DNA of 64,000 nt from Tubulanus polymorphus (Eukaryota > Nemertea > Palaeonemertea > Tubulaniformes > Tubulanidae). The position numbers and the translations under genes are program-made. The notes under the pieces were generated by a model that was not told the origin of the DNA, ran no database searches, and worked only from the letters and a program-made list of their open reading frames with translations. How positions within the stretch are numbered: position 1 is the stretch's first letter; every line of letters begins with the position of its first letter. The stretch spans positions 16,574,650 to 16,638,649 of the forward strand of contig NC_134026.1 of NCBI RefSeq assembly GCF_964204645.1, given 5' to 3'. This document shows positions 33,536 through 46,305 of this stretch, in pieces.

Positions 33536-34277
33536 ATGCAGCCGGAACAATCACAAACTAACAATATTACAAATAGTGTTGTTAATATTTATCATAAGAA
33601 ATGTTGTAAATGTAAAATAAGTAAACCATTTACAGAATATTATAATCATAAAACTAAGAAATATGGTAAACGAACATATTGCAAAAGCTGTACTAAACTA
33701 TATAATAAAAAATATCAAGCAAATAATACTGAAAAATGCAAAGATATTAATAAAAAATGGAGAGAAAATCATCCAGATTATATGACAGAATACATGAGAC
33801 AATGGCGAACAGATAATCGAGAATATAATAATAAACATCGAAATAACCATCAAAAAGAAAGATATCAAACAGATTTTAATTCTAAATTGAAAAAATGTTT
33901 AAGTTCAAGATTAACACAATTATTCAGTAAAGATAAACACTCAGTTACACTAACAAATTTGTTAGGTTGTTCAGATGAATTCATGGATTATATTTCAGTT
34001 TGATGGTGAAATGAATATAGATAATTATGGTGAATATTTCCAAATAGATCATGTGTTACCAATATCTAAATTTAACATGAGTGATGAATACAATAAAAAA
34101 CTAATTTGGAATTGGAAAAATTTAAGGCCTTTAGAAAAGAAAGAAGATAAAATAAAATTTGATAAACTAGATTTAAAATATTATTTAGATCAACTGGATA
34201 AAGCAAAGACATTTATTGAATTATGGAACAATGATCCAAATAATGAACAATACGTTGAGTTTTTGATAAGTGGTTAA
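33536..34277 (+). pseudogene. HNH endonuclease gene in Polinton B (one frameshift)
   Basis: The N-terminus has a zinc-binding pattern C-C-K-C-K-I-S-K-P-F-T-E-Y ... Y-C-K-S-C, then a basic region. Near 33,990 the frame shifts, and the second part has I-D-H-V-L-P-I-S-K-F-N and W-N-W-K-N-L-R-P-L, the His/Asn signature of an HNH nuclease fold as found in free-standing nuclease genes of large DNA viruses. Polinton A has no such gene. A start at TATTTATAAATG fits the element's promoter motif. Likely a mobile homing-type or host-attack nuclease. Confidence 0.7.
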
Positions 34278-34297
34278 AGAATAGTTTACAGGAATTC

Positions 34298-34371
34298 AAT
34301 ACCGAGAATCTGAAATGACTTATCTGGACAATTTAATTGCTACTATAGATAGACAATAGTAGTGAGGTATT
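34298..34371. other. Conserved non-coding hairpin, Polinton B copy
   Basis: The end arms AATACC and GGTATT can pair. The centre, 34,312-34,340, is identical (reverse complement) to 23,542-23,570 of Polinton A. One pair in the end stem changes from T-A to C-G between copies. It lies between the HNH gene and the next ORF. Confidence 0.6.
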
Positions 34372-34612
34372 AAATAGAATTTAAATAAAATATAATAAAA
34401 ATTACATACCTTCAACTAGCCATTATTTCTATTTTAATTTTTAATATTTTCTTTTGCATTTCTTTTCAAAAGGAGAATACTTTATATTTTGATAAGATTT
34501 GAATGAGAATTCTTTAACTTCAAATAGCTAGTATTTAAAATTCTTTAACTTAACTAGCTAGTATTAAAATATTATATTTTTTTTCAATTTTCTCTAAAAT
34601 AAATGTCAAAGA

Positions 34613-35189
34613 AATCGAATAAGAATAATATTGATATTGAAAAAACATAACATGATTTAGGATTAACCGAAGCTAAAGTTGAAAATAATGATGATAAAGC
34701 AGCAACTAATTGTGCTCAAAATAATAATAATATTGATTATGAATACTATTTGATGTGTAAGCACCATCTTGAGTTACTAATTGCTGGTGGAAAATCTAAG
34801 GATTTCTTGGGGAACATTTTAACTTTTCAAGAACTAGATGCCATGAAACCAGATAAAGTAATCAAACATTTCAGAATATATGAAGAAGCTAGATTAGCTC
34901 GAATAAACGATTCTATTTCGGATGGTATTATAAAATGTTACTCTAAATTATGTAATCGAGTAATACCAATTGATGATGAAAATAAACTATATATTTAAAA
35001 AATGACTACTTAGTTATGACAGAACTACAGAAATGGGTTGGATACGCTTCATTCCAATTAGGTGGAATAATGACATTGATTTCTACTGGAGTTATAACAT
35101 TTTCTAACATTAAACCTATAGAATGCAAAGATAAAAGTAAATCAGAAGATATCGAATCAGAGCAAAAATTAACTAAAATAAATGAGTGA
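34613..35189 (+). pseudogene. Polinton B homologue of the accessory membrane protein at 21,867
   Basis: It shares I-E-K-T, D-Y-E-Y-Y-L-M-C-K-H-H, I-K-H-F-R-I-Y-E-E-A-R-L-A-R-I-N-D-S-I, then Q-L-G-G-I-M-T-L-I-S-T-G-V-I-T-F with the Polinton A copy. Stops lie near 34,650 and 34,998. Its last codons overlap the start of the next gene (ATGAGTGA arrangement at 35,182). Confidence 0.6.
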
Positions 35190-35550
35190 TGATATTAAGA
35201 AGAAGCCTAGATCCGAAAAAAAAATTAAACTGGCAAGGGAGTTGGGTAAAAGATCTTCAGAATTAAAAAGAGCTAAGAAAAAGAAATTAACTGATATAAA
35301 TGAATCACAGAAATTATCTGTTATTGATTCGAATGATAATCCATCTGATTCTTCTAATGCTGGAAGTAATAATAAATTATATATTATAATTGGATAAGTA
35401 ACAGTTATTATATTTTCTGGTGTAATATATAAATATAAATTCAAATCTGATGATAAAGATGATTCCAATGATTATAAACCTATTATACCAGAAAATAAAT
35501 CAAATGATAAAGTCATTGAAAATAAACCAAGATTATTATTAATGGATTAA
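35182..35550 (+). pseudogene. Small basic protein with a membrane segment, one stop
   Basis: 122 codons with TAA at 35,395. A lysine-rich N-terminus (S-E-K-K-I-K-L-A-R-E-L-G-K-R) is followed by a serine/asparagine linker and a hydrophobic segment around the stop (L-Y-I-I-I-G ... V-T-V-I-I-F-S-G-V-I-Y). In Polinton A the C-terminal part of the gene at 21,867 (22,430-22,668) holds the same Q-L-G-I-K/R-S-type region and membrane segment, so there the two are probably fused. Confidence 0.5.
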
Positions 35551-35556
35551 AACAAG

Positions 35557-36245
<689 letters not shown>

Positions 36246-37092
36246 GAGTGACGGACGCCTCGTTACAGCTTGATTCAATTTTTCATAGTAAGAAATCATA
36301 GCGATTCGGGAAAACAATATCAAGTACCCCAACTACGGGGTAACGAAAACACTCACACTTAAATGTTGTTAATGAAACTGGAAAGATAATCAACTCCAAT
36401 ATTTCATATTGAAATTGTACTGTACTTGGACCCAAAGCATTAAATTAATGAAGAAATTAAATCAATTCTTAGTCAAAACTTGGAAAATTGAAAATTAATG
36501 CCAGAGTTAAGGGGTGGGAGGAAAGAAGATGAAACTGTAACTCTTAAGTTTTGATTCATTTCTGAAATTTCGGAAGCCCAAATTTGAAATGAATCAAACC
36601 TCATAATTTTCTTATCTTATATTATAAGATCAAACGAAATTTAAATTTTTAATTTTTGCAAGAAAAAAACTTGAAAAATTTCTTATAAATTAGGTCTCGG
36701 TACCACTGTTGATTATTCTTTCGATTTAGATAAAGTTGCATTTTTCAATGGTTTAAAACTCTTTGTGAAAACATAATGTAACCAATGACATTTCTATGGT
36801 GGAAACTGAGAGGGGTTTTTGCAATATTGAAGAATTTTGATCTGGTAGTTAATTTGGAAATTAGTTCCATTTGGAAATAAAAGGAATACGAGAAGATTAC
36901 AACGCATTTCTTAATTACTGTACCTTCAAAGAGAAAAAAACCGAATACGCGTTGAAAGGCACAAATCGAAAAATTATTTTCTGTCAGTACAAAAATTGAT
37001 TTCTCTTGCGAAAAATATACACTTCTTTCTAATCCTCCGGGAATACGGTTCAAAATAAGCAGTGCACGCGGCAAGCGGTACCGAATTCCTTA

Positions 37093-37350
37093 TTTGTTGA
37101 AGAAGGGGCAGAGACCGGTTCCTGAACTTCGCTGAAAAAGCTGAAACACTGAAACGCTGAATCGCTGAAATAAAAACGCTGAAATTTCAGGGAATTTCCG
37201 AAAAACGCCGAAATTTCAGGGAATTCCCGAAAAACGCTGAAATCGTGCTAGGTACCGACAATACACGTTTTGAAATAATATCCGGGCCGGTATCCGCTGC
37301 CGAGTCCTGAACCGTCTTTTAGTCTCCACCTTCGGTTACAGAGACATGCA
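37093..37350. repeat. Terminal inverted repeat, left arm
   Basis: ggttcctgaacttcgctgaa is followed by several gctgaaa units, two gaatttccgaaaaacgc-type units, ggtaccgacaatacacgtt and gactcggcagcgga-complement words. The reverse complement lies at 39,537-39,790 with few differences. Confidence 0.85.
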
Positions 37351-37362
37351 TGGGCAGTATGT

Positions 37363-37674
37363 GTGGAGTATACTTCTAGAGGGCCACTTGTTGAACAAAT
37401 TAATTCGCTTGAAATCCGGATTTTTAATGCATACAGGCAGCATGATGAGGAAAACCCATTCACAAACCGTGCAAGCCAACTTAAACACTATGCTCAATAT
37501 TCCAAGAATATGGTTTACTTCTATCGTTCATGTATAAAACAGGATTATAAGCAACTTTTCTTTTGTCAACACGTTGATGGGCGACGGACTATGGTATTCT
37601 CTGAAGGAGGTAAATTAAATTTGACAGCTAGTTATATAAATGATGCAGCTTTTGGACAAAAGGGATCTAACTAA
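37363..37674 (+). CDS. Unrecognised ORF inside the inverted-repeat element
   Basis: 103 codons, open, beginning within the left repeat end. It contains Y-F-Y-R-S-C-I-K-Q-D-Y and a C-terminal G-Q-K-G-S-N. No catalytic motif is visible, so it may be chance. Listed because it is the only longer ORF in the element. Confidence 0.25.
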   Translation: MEYTSRGPLVEQINSLEIRIFNAYRQHDEENPFTNRASQLKHYAQYSKNMVYFYRSCIKQDYKQLFFCQHVDGRRTMVFSEGGKLNLTASYINDAAFGQKGSN

Positions 37675-38811
37675 ATTTCTTTTTAATTCACCGTGGAATG
37701 GAATGGATTGACGCCAATGACATGCAGTAGGCCCCTACTTATAGGTCATACTAATTAGCGTCAACCAATTAATCTAAATCGGGCAAACCATTCAACAACT
37801 GTAATTTATTTGCTGTGTTGTGATAATAATAGGTTTTTTTTTTTAAATGACATACCAACTGTTAGAAAAATGTACCGATTCTTATTTTTAGACTACTACG
37901 GTATCTATAAAAGGAGGAGTCATAGATAAAGTTGATTTGCTCAGCTGGACACACTTCTTGTCAAGTACATCATCTCAAGTATTGGGTGTTTTGTAAGTTT
38001 GATTTCAGTATTTATTTACTAAGTGCTGTTCCCTCGGACCTCAGTGCTTTCAAACTAGGCCCACCCCATAGGCTATATCTCCAGAGTGTGTTAGCCACTA
38101 TTCGTTTATTTCCTACTTTAAATGCACTTTTTTCTATTTTTAGACTCGGGCTAAGAATGTGCAAATTTGAGATACTGAGAAATCAGATGGCACTAGTTAA
38201 CTTGAACTGCGAAATTTGCAGCAGGATAGCTGAACGACACAATTTTTAAAAACAAAATGGCTATTCGAATGCTATTTCAGTAATAACTTGATTCAACCAG
38301 AGAGAAATAAGTCAATTGGGGATGTACAGTACACCCACTTTACTTCCCCGTTTTCCTGGTACCAAATTTTTTATCTTAAGCTAAGCAATATTCTAAGGTA
38401 TGCTAGTGAATTTCATTAGAATATAAAGCAATGGAACCAGAATTCAAGCCCGAGTTAAGCGAACTATTGATTCTGATATAATGTAAGAACTGATTTCTTT
38501 TGTGTATTCTTATAATGTGTTAAGTATTATTTTAAGCTGTTAAATAATATAATTAGACAAACGTCAAATTATTGGATCTTTCTTGTTGACTCGTTTAATT
38601 TTGTGAGTTTAGAGTTCCAGTCAATCCACAATGTGCAGTGCCTAGCCTTCATCTAGTACTAAAGCCAAGCCTGTGTATGGGAAAACGTTGTTCGACTCTC
38701 ATAAGCCAGACAAGTAAAAACTTGCAATACATTGCAGATAGTAGTCTCCAGCAAGTAGACAGAGAAAGTAAACCAGGTTTTACCCCGTACCCTACCCGGC
38801 ATCTTCACCTG

Positions 38812-38872
38812 TCAAGGGATTCGAACCCACTACACTAAAGCTGTTCTCCAAACCGCTTGACCTCGAGTCGTT
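38812..38872 (-). repeat. tRNA-derived SINE-like sequence
   Basis: On the minus strand, GAGGTCAAGCGGTTTGGAG resembles an A box and GGGTTCGAATCCC is a near-perfect B box. No full cloverleaf is evident. It lies inside the inverted-repeat element. Confidence 0.5.
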
Positions 38873-39536
38873 ACTAGCCGACCAGAATCAGGTCGGGCCA
38901 ATCACAGCGCTTGTTACAAACGACATTTGGCATCTATGGAATTTCCCGGTAAATGGACCAATCAGCGAATACGTAGCGAAAACGGAAGTATTGTCGCGTG
39001 TTGATATATGACGTCATTCGCTAAAACGCCGGTAATGAAATCGCGCGTCGTGAGGCCAGGGGGCAGGTGGAAGCGAGTTTGGGAGCGATACTGGTCTCCT
39101 GGCAAGCGAGGATGCCTTCCCGGGAACGAAAGACACTCCAAGACTCCTTCCTTGAAGAGATTGTAGAAATATGGCACCCAATCGTAGTAATGCTAAGTAC
39201 AGTATACTATGACGGTTGAACCTTTATTCACACCAAAATAGAATCAAAGTAGTCATAAGTTCCATGATAGCACTTAATTTGGGTTATCAGGTTCAGCCTT
39301 ACTAGCTGTACTTTCATTCAGCTACTACTTTTGTATGAGACTTGGCAATGATAAGTTGGAAGAAATCACCAAATATAAGAAAAAATATTGAGAATTAATA
39401 TTACTGTAATTAAGAATTTATTCAAATGAAGTGATAATTTCATTGTTAGATCGTACCGGTATATGCGCATAAAACAAAAAACACATCTAACAATCCACGC
39501 AATCCGCAATCGATCAAGTCGAACATGACGACGACC

Positions 39537-39790
39537 TCAAGGCATGTCTCCGTAACCGAAGGTAGAGTCTAAAAGACGGTTCAGGACTCGGCAGCGGACA
39601 CCGGCCCGGAAAGAATTTCAAAACGTGTATTGTCGGTACCTAGCACGATTTCAGCGTTTTTCGGGAATTCCCTGAAATTTCGGCGTTTTTCGGAAATTCC
39701 CTGAAATTTCAGCGTTTTTATTTCAGCGTTTCAGCTTTTCAGTGTTTCAGCTTTTTCAGCGAAGTTCAGGAACCGGGCAGAGACTAATGT
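39537..39790. repeat. Terminal inverted repeat, right arm
   Basis: Mirror of 37,093-37,350, including the gggaattccctgaaatttc and tttcagcgtttttatttc units, and ending with gcgaagttcaggaacc. Confidence 0.85.
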
Positions 39791-40405
39791 TTTTGCCGAC
39801 CGCGATGTTGCTGCTGCTCGAGAGCGAGACTACGCCGTGCCGATCCGCCGCCGCGCTGGCCGAGAAATTTTACGACTCTAACACGACTCTCATCGCAGTT
39901 TTTAGGGTCATTACTTTCGATTAAAAAAGCGTATTTCAGTGCTGCGGCTGGGAATTACTGCTGCGCGCGCGAGAGCGTAATTCTCAAGGATTCGAACCTG
40001 CGCGCCGACGAACCGCGTAGGGGCACCGGGCCGCGGCCGCGTTTTGTTATCATGAACTCGCCCCTGTTCTGTTGCTAAGGGAATTACAGCTATTTTCAAC
40101 TCGATCGATCAACGCGGTTCATCGTTTAACTATTCATCGACCCAATCTTGTTCGAAATTTCATGAAATAAATACATTCTGAAATAACCCGATCCATAAGT
40201 TACCGTATTTTAGTTAGTGGAATGCCGGATTTTAGCGTGACGTAATTCTACTTCCGATTTCCCCATGAACTTCAAACTGGACGTCAAGCGACGTCATTTT
40301 TTTCTGACTTTGTCAGCTAGTCCGAATCGGTTAAGAAGACACTTCGTAGTATCCACATATACGCGTTTGACAAAGGGACGTCCTCCGGGCGCCTTCGGCG
40401 CCCGT

Positions 40406-40850
40406 CTATAAATATGAAACCTATACAAGCTAGAAAAGAAGATAATTCGGAAATAGTTTGGAATAATTTATATGGTGCATTTGTTACACATGATTTTGGA
40501 GAACCAAAATTTAAAATCGGACAACATGTAAGAATATCCAAATATCGAAAAACATTTTATAAAGATTATAATCCTAATTTTACTTAAGAAATATTCAAAA
40601 TTAAAAAGATAATATTAACGAAACCATTTGTTTGTAAATTAGAAGATTCAAAAGATGAAGAAATATTAGGTTACTTTTATGAACAAGAATTATCACTTGT
40701 ACCAAATCCAGATGAAATAGAATACAAAATAGAAAAAGTATCAAAAACAAAAACATTACATGGTAAGAAATATTCTTTGGTGAAATACAAAGGGTATGAT
40801 GATAAATTTAATGAATGGATTTTATCTAGTAAAATTAATAGAATGTGAAT
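40406..40850 (+). pseudogene. Polinton B integrase, C-terminal chromodomain part
   Basis: The frame resumes at K-P-I-Q-A-R-K and contains P-K-F-K-I-G-Q-H-V-R-I-S-K-Y, a stop near 40,586, then a chromodomain (Y-K-I-E-K-V-S-K ... Y-S-L-V-K-Y-K-G-Y) and ends S-S-K-I-N-R-M-stop. Here, unlike in Polinton A, a stop separates integrase from ATPase, and the two overlap in an ATGTGA context. Confidence 0.75.
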
Positions 40851-41387
40851 AAAGATTTATTTATATTTGAACCACATAATATGTTAGTTACTGGAGTAAC
40901 CAACTGTGGTAAAACACATTTCATATTAGACTTATTAGAAACTATTTATAAGAATCATTTTGATAATATAACATCATTCTTTCCTACTTATGAAATGAAT
41001 AAAACATATAATAGAGATATACTTAAGATAAAAAAGTTTATTATATTAGATCCTAAAACAGTAAAAGAAAATTTAGATAATTGCATTAAAATAGCAATTG
41101 ATACTTATAAAGGATCAAATACATTATTCATTATAGATGATTGTGCAAATTTACATGATTCAAAAATTAGAGAACGTGAATTATGCTATTTAGCTTTTTC
41201 TGGGAGACATTTTGGGATAACAACATGGGTTTCAAATCAAAAATATAATTCAATTGTTAAAGATTTTAGGGAGAATATAAGATTTTTAGTTTTATTGTAC
41301 AATAAAGATAGAAAATCAATGCAACAATCATTAGAAGAGAATCAAATTATACCTACTGAATTACATGATGATTATATGAAAGGCTGA
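40845..41387 (+). pseudogene. Polinton B packaging ATPase, 3'-truncated
   Basis: It matches 20,951-21,500 closely: T-G-V-T-N-C-G-K-T (Walker A), L-F-I-I-D-D-C (Walker B), S-G-R-H-F-G-I-T-T-W-V. The first codon in frame is GTG, where Polinton A has ATG. The last 20 or so residues are missing because another element begins at about 41,388. Confidence 0.75.
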
Positions 41388-44215
41388 ATCCAAGAACATG
41401 TCTATCGCACTTTTGAGCCCAAACGTCTTCTTTTACTTAGTAGCCACTTGAGAACAATAAGCAATTAACGATATCGGCTACTTTTCCAGTAGTATACATT
41501 TCAAAACAGTCACTCTGAAATAGTATTCCTTTCAATTCGGTTGGTTTTCTATAGTGGCTGTTTCGAAGAGTCTACTATTGAAAAGTGACCATTTTGAAAC
41601 ATCTGGTTTCGATAGTGCACACTAGCAGTAGAGGTGACTGTAAAACCACCCGCCTGTTAACAGCGACTTTGTGATAGTAACTCCTACCATAGCAGCTACT
41701 CTCAAAACACATCGTTTCTAAAAGTCAACTATTGAAAAGTGACCATTTTGAGATCGCTTGCCAGATTCCCTGTTATAAATACACTGTAGCAACATATGCT
41801 TCAGATTTGCAGTGATACGTGACAATATAAACATACGGAAAACTCTACTCACGCTATAGTTTGGGGTATAGTTCTATTTAGAGTAACTCAGTTAAGATGT
41901 GAAGATATTGTAGATACTCTTTGAATGTGAAATGTAATGAGCGATTCCCAACTTTAACCAATAAAAGTCGAGATTGTAGTTAAATTTGTTTACAAATTGT
42001 CAATAGTTTAGTAGTTTTAAGATAAATCAAAATTTCCTTCTTTTCATTGCGATATAATTGAATAAAGATTTCAATTTGAACAAATGCAGCTATTTTCAAG
42101 CATAGGTCTGCATTTATTTTTGATTGAAATTCTAAGATTAAAAGCGCAATCATAAATTTAGGCTAACCTCTCATTATTGAAATGGTGGTTTATTTTCAAC
42201 GGGGGCCTGGATGTCTTTGCATCTTAAATTAAGATGTGCATTTCGGAGTTTTCGAATTTCCATGAATTCTAATTTCGCGAAATCATTGATTTTTTTAAAA
42301 CAAAATATGCTATATCCATGTGGATTTTAAACATTCTAAAGAAATCATCTAAATTGTGCCCATATTTGATCGAATTTAATAGAAGAAACTTTGTATGGTA
42401 TTCAAGATTTCATTTGGATTGCGGTAACGGCCTTTGGTGATCGTCCCTGTGGTCATGAATGAAGAAATCCCGTAATAGATTTTTAAATGAGATAAAATTT
42501 GTTAAAGGTAAAACCGCAACGTTTCGACTGTTGACTAACAGCCATCATCAGGTGGAATGGAGACATTCCTAGTGATAAGGGCTTTTAGTCAGATGGCTGT
42601 CAGTCAACAGCCGAAACGTTGTGGTTTAACTATAATATATTTCATGATACAAAATTCTATTGTGGAATTTCTTCATTTATCTACAGTTAACACGCTTTAG
42701 AGTATTTTCGACTTCTTCGGGTCCTGTAGTCCTTTAGATCAGAAAGTATTTACTAATCGGCAAAAAAGGGATATACAACCGTGTTCGTCGATATGAGAGG
42801 GATTCCCTGTATATCTGCACCTTGAACCGGTACCTTTGTTGGTTCTAGCCCGCATTCACTTCCAAATTCAAGTATTGGTAACGTTGGTTTACGATAATTT
42901 GAGAAAAAGAGTTTAGTTGGAGAAAACTGATAATTATCTTATAATTCAGCGATTCATTGGTTCATCGATTCAGCGAAGTTCAAACACCGTACATTTTGGC
43001 ATATTATTATATTGGCACTTTGAAATAAAGTTTCATAGAGATATTGCGGTGCTAAGTTTATTAATATTAAGAGGTAATTACTTTTGGTTCGGGGTATTTT
43101 GGTGGCCAATGCAGTTTGTTCACTCGTTCATCAATCACTGTCTAGTTAGCCAGTGTAATTGACCTGCTGACCGATAGCTGCTGCTGGGTTTTTGATAACG
43201 AATATAAACAATTTACTTAACAAAGTAGGAAAGTATGTGAAACTAGAATTACAGCCTATTGCATTTCTTTCACATCTTAAGCCAAAAGAAGTTTTCTCTA
43301 TGAACATCTCAACACTGCACTTTTATACGCTAATCGTTTGATCTTTTATAATAAGTTGGTAATTTCATTTCAACCAAACTGTATAACTACGAAATGAGAT
43401 TTTGATTATGGTATCACTTCTAGCGAGCGATATAACGATTCAATATCCATTAACGAAGAAGCAGAGAACAGCGTGACAAAGTGAACATCATATGGATTAC
43501 TTAATAATCGTTTGTATCGAAATAAACAATAAATTCAAGGTTAATTCTAAGTATTTTAGATACATTTTTTTCGTAATTCATTTTTTGAAAATATGATTTT
43601 ATTTGTATATTCCTCTCTCATATACCCTCAAAAACAAATTAAGGCTCAAAGACAAATTTATTTTTTTGTCTTTCTTTTCTACAAAATCAAAGATTTACGA
43701 ACGCACCAGAATGTTTTAGAATCGCAAATGTAAAACAAAAATCTTAAAATTCTAAGAATTCTAGGACTGGCACTATATTTTGGTATTAATGGATTTAACC
43801 CATGATGATGTTACATGAATCAATAGTTTTCCATTTTGTTGAGCGTAATATAATTTAGGGGATTCTTAGCATCTCAAAAACTTTGATTTTCTATTCACAG
43901 AACTGTATTCAAAGCATACAGAGTTCTGTATACACAGCATATAGGGTTTAACAGTACCTTTGAACATGTCACGTATCACTGCAAATCTTTAACAGATGCT
44001 GCTATTTTGAACAGGAAATAACCATGCCTTCTCAAAGTGGTCACTTTTCAATAGTTGACTTTTAGAAACGATGTGTTTTGAGAGTAGCTGCTATGGTAGG
44101 AGTTACTATCACAAAGTCACTGTTAACAAGCGGGTGGTTTTACAGTCACCTCTCACCTCTACTGCAGTGTGCACTATCGAAACCAGATGTTTCAAAATGG
44201 TCACTTATCTATACT
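41388..44215. mobile_element. 2.8-kb inverted-repeat element
   Basis: The inverted arms at about 41,575-41,755 and 44,035-44,210 share ctattgaaaagtgaccatttt, tttcgatagtgcacac, tgactttgtgatagtaact and caaaacacatcgtttct. No transposase is seen. Between the arms, 42,517-42,630 has an inverted pair of gaaacgttg-containing motifs as in Penelope ends. It cuts off the ATPase gene. Confidence 0.65.
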
Positions 44216-44309
44216 TATGGTAAGTTATTTATACTATATTTAAATATTATTTTAATAAAATATATATATATTGTGTTAAATTTAATGTAGAATACAAATA
44301 TTATATTTA

Positions 44310-45059
44310 TACTCATACTATTCTTCCAATCATTTCATTGAATTTTGGATTTATAACTTTTGGATTTTCTATGACATTTTCTGTACCAATATGGTAAATT
44401 GCGTATTTATGATTCAATTGTTTGTCATATATTACATATTCTGTACATTTTTCACAGCAAGATTTAAATACCTGTATTGCATGGGATGAATCATTTCCAC
44501 CTTTGGTTTATAATTTATAATGTTTTGACCAATTAGCCTTTATTATACATTCATTACAGAAGGCGCAATAATTTTGATCTTTGCATTTATCTTTATATAT
44601 ATATCAGCATATATTTTTACTAATTGTAAAATATGTTCATCTTTTTTGACGTGCGATAGATAATCATTATTATTATTATTATAATCTTCTTCATAATACA
44701 TACATCTAATTATATCTTCTATTTTAGATTCAATATTATCTTCTATTTTAGTTTCATTATTAGCTTCTATTTCAGTATCAATATTATCTTCTTTTTTTTT
44801 GTTTCAATATTATCTCCTATTTATGTTTCAATATTGTAATTATTAGATGTAGAAGGTATATTATCTATATTATCATTATTATTATCTTTTTATTTATATC
44901 ATTATAACGTTCAATTAAATATTCTTTGTATTGATTTAAATCATTTAATAAAAATGTTCCAATATATTCATTTATTCTTTTATAAGGTATTACATAATAC
45001 AAATCATCATTGATTTCTTTATCATCTTTGATTCTTTCATATAACTTACCTGCCTCCAT
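44310..45059 (-). pseudogene. Polinton B acidic/zinc-ribbon protein (broken)
   Basis: The start (M-E-A-G-K-L-Y-E-R-I-K) follows TAATAAATG. The first 60 codons include P-Y-K-R-I-N-E-Y-I-G. A low-complexity acidic tract made of repeated ataatattgaaac/aaaatagaag units follows (44,690-44,850), then a Cys-rich part with C-A-F-C-N-E-C and C-C-E-K-C (about 44,570-44,440) and stops near 44,512. The role is unknown; a DNA- or RNA-binding function is suggested by the cysteine pairs only. Confidence 0.4.
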
Positions 45060-45083
45060 TTATTATATAAATTTTTATTAAAA

Positions 45084-46282
45084 CTAAAACTGAAAGATAT
45101 AATATAAATGTGCATTTTGAAATTTAAGCTTCCTTTCTTCTTAGTCATGAATAATTGTATTCCATCTTTTGTATTTTGTAATTTTTTACCAGAACCATGT
45201 AATGAATTATCCTCTGTTGTTCTAAAATCTAACCATAATGCGTATTTATTGGCGGTATAATAATCAATTTGATTAATATTACAATTTTCAGATGATTTAT
45301 GTTTTTCATTCATAAAATGTTTTCTAATTTCTGGCCATTGATCTATCATTCTCATTCCTTGACAGAATATTTTATTTGCTATTCCTTCAATTGTTATTTC
45401 TACTTTTGTTATTTCAGGATTATAATACTTATCAACCTGTATTGCACCATTAGAATATGTTGTAATGGTAAAAAATATTAATATACCTTTAATAGATCTC
45501 CTTGGGAAGTAGATATTCTCATTGATTATTTCATCACTTGCATTAATAGTTACAGTTTTAAATTTATCAATATAATCATATAATAATGAAAATCCTTGAT
45601 TGTATTGAGTTTGAATTATACTTGAAATATTTTCATCAGTTACTGTGTCATATTCTAAACATATATTGGATAATTTATAACCCATATCTACATAATACAA
45701 TTTCATCAACAGGAGCAAATGTTATTTGAAATATAATATCTTCTTGAATTGCGTATTTATATAAAGGTGCATTATTATTTATCAATTCAAAGTCTAATGG
45801 AATTTTATATTTGCTTCCATAAATCTTTTTTATCAAATTATCTATAGCATTAGTTATTTTTGCATTCTGATCTTCTGATCTTAATTTATTATGGTTTTCT
45901 GATTGGATGCCTTGAAATATCATATTATTTCTATTTTCTTTTGCTAACCATAAATCTTTGTAATGCATAAATAGGTTGTAATCATCTAATGAGAAAACTG
46001 TTTACGGACCAATCTTTATAGTTAATCAATTTTAATCAAATATCTTCCAACATTATCAACAACATAATTATTATCATGGCCAGTTACTTTTATATCAGCT
46101 GATAAATAAATACTATTAGGAACATAAAAAGTATGTTGTGTTAATCGAGGAATTCTAACATATAAAGTTTCATTGGGATTAATATTAGAAGGGTTATTAG
46201 TAATCATATGATGAGATCTTTCTGCTTTAATAGCATTAGATATTCTAGAATTCTTAGAAGGATTTATATAACTCCCACTCAT
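45084..46282 (-). pseudogene. Polinton B major capsid protein (frameshifted, C-terminus lost)
   Basis: Homologous to 18,546: S-G-S-Y-I-N-P-S-K-N-S, E-T-L-Y-V-R-I-P-R-L-T, Y-K-D-L-W-L-A-K-E, Y-K-I-P-L-D-F-E-L, N-I-C-L-E-Y, R-S-I-K-G-I-L-I-F-F and L-H-G-S-G-K. Breaks lie near 46,025 and 45,690. The final D-A-Q-L-N block of Polinton A is absent; the sequence passes straight into the leader of the next gene near 45,085. The start has TTTTTTGTTCAATAAATG. Confidence 0.8.
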
Positions 46283-46305
46283 TTATTGAACAAAAAATTA
46301 ATTAT

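Larger units (their letters stand above)
36246..40405. mobile_element. 4.2-kb insertion in the Polinton B integrase
   Basis: The integrase frame stops near 36,245 and resumes at 40,406 (K-P-I-Q-A-R-K). The insert includes an element with inverted terminal repeats of about 250 bp (about 37,093-37,350 and 39,537-39,790), built from repeated gctgaaa and gggaattcc words. An ORF at 37,363-37,674 (103 codons) has no known motif. Outside the repeats, 36,246-37,090 and 39,791-40,400 hold no genes; the latter is GC-rich. Confidence 0.6.

Noticed and set aside
39960-40030. tRNA-like B box (ggttcgaatcc complement) in GC-rich DNA
   Set aside because: No convincing A box or cloverleaf found.
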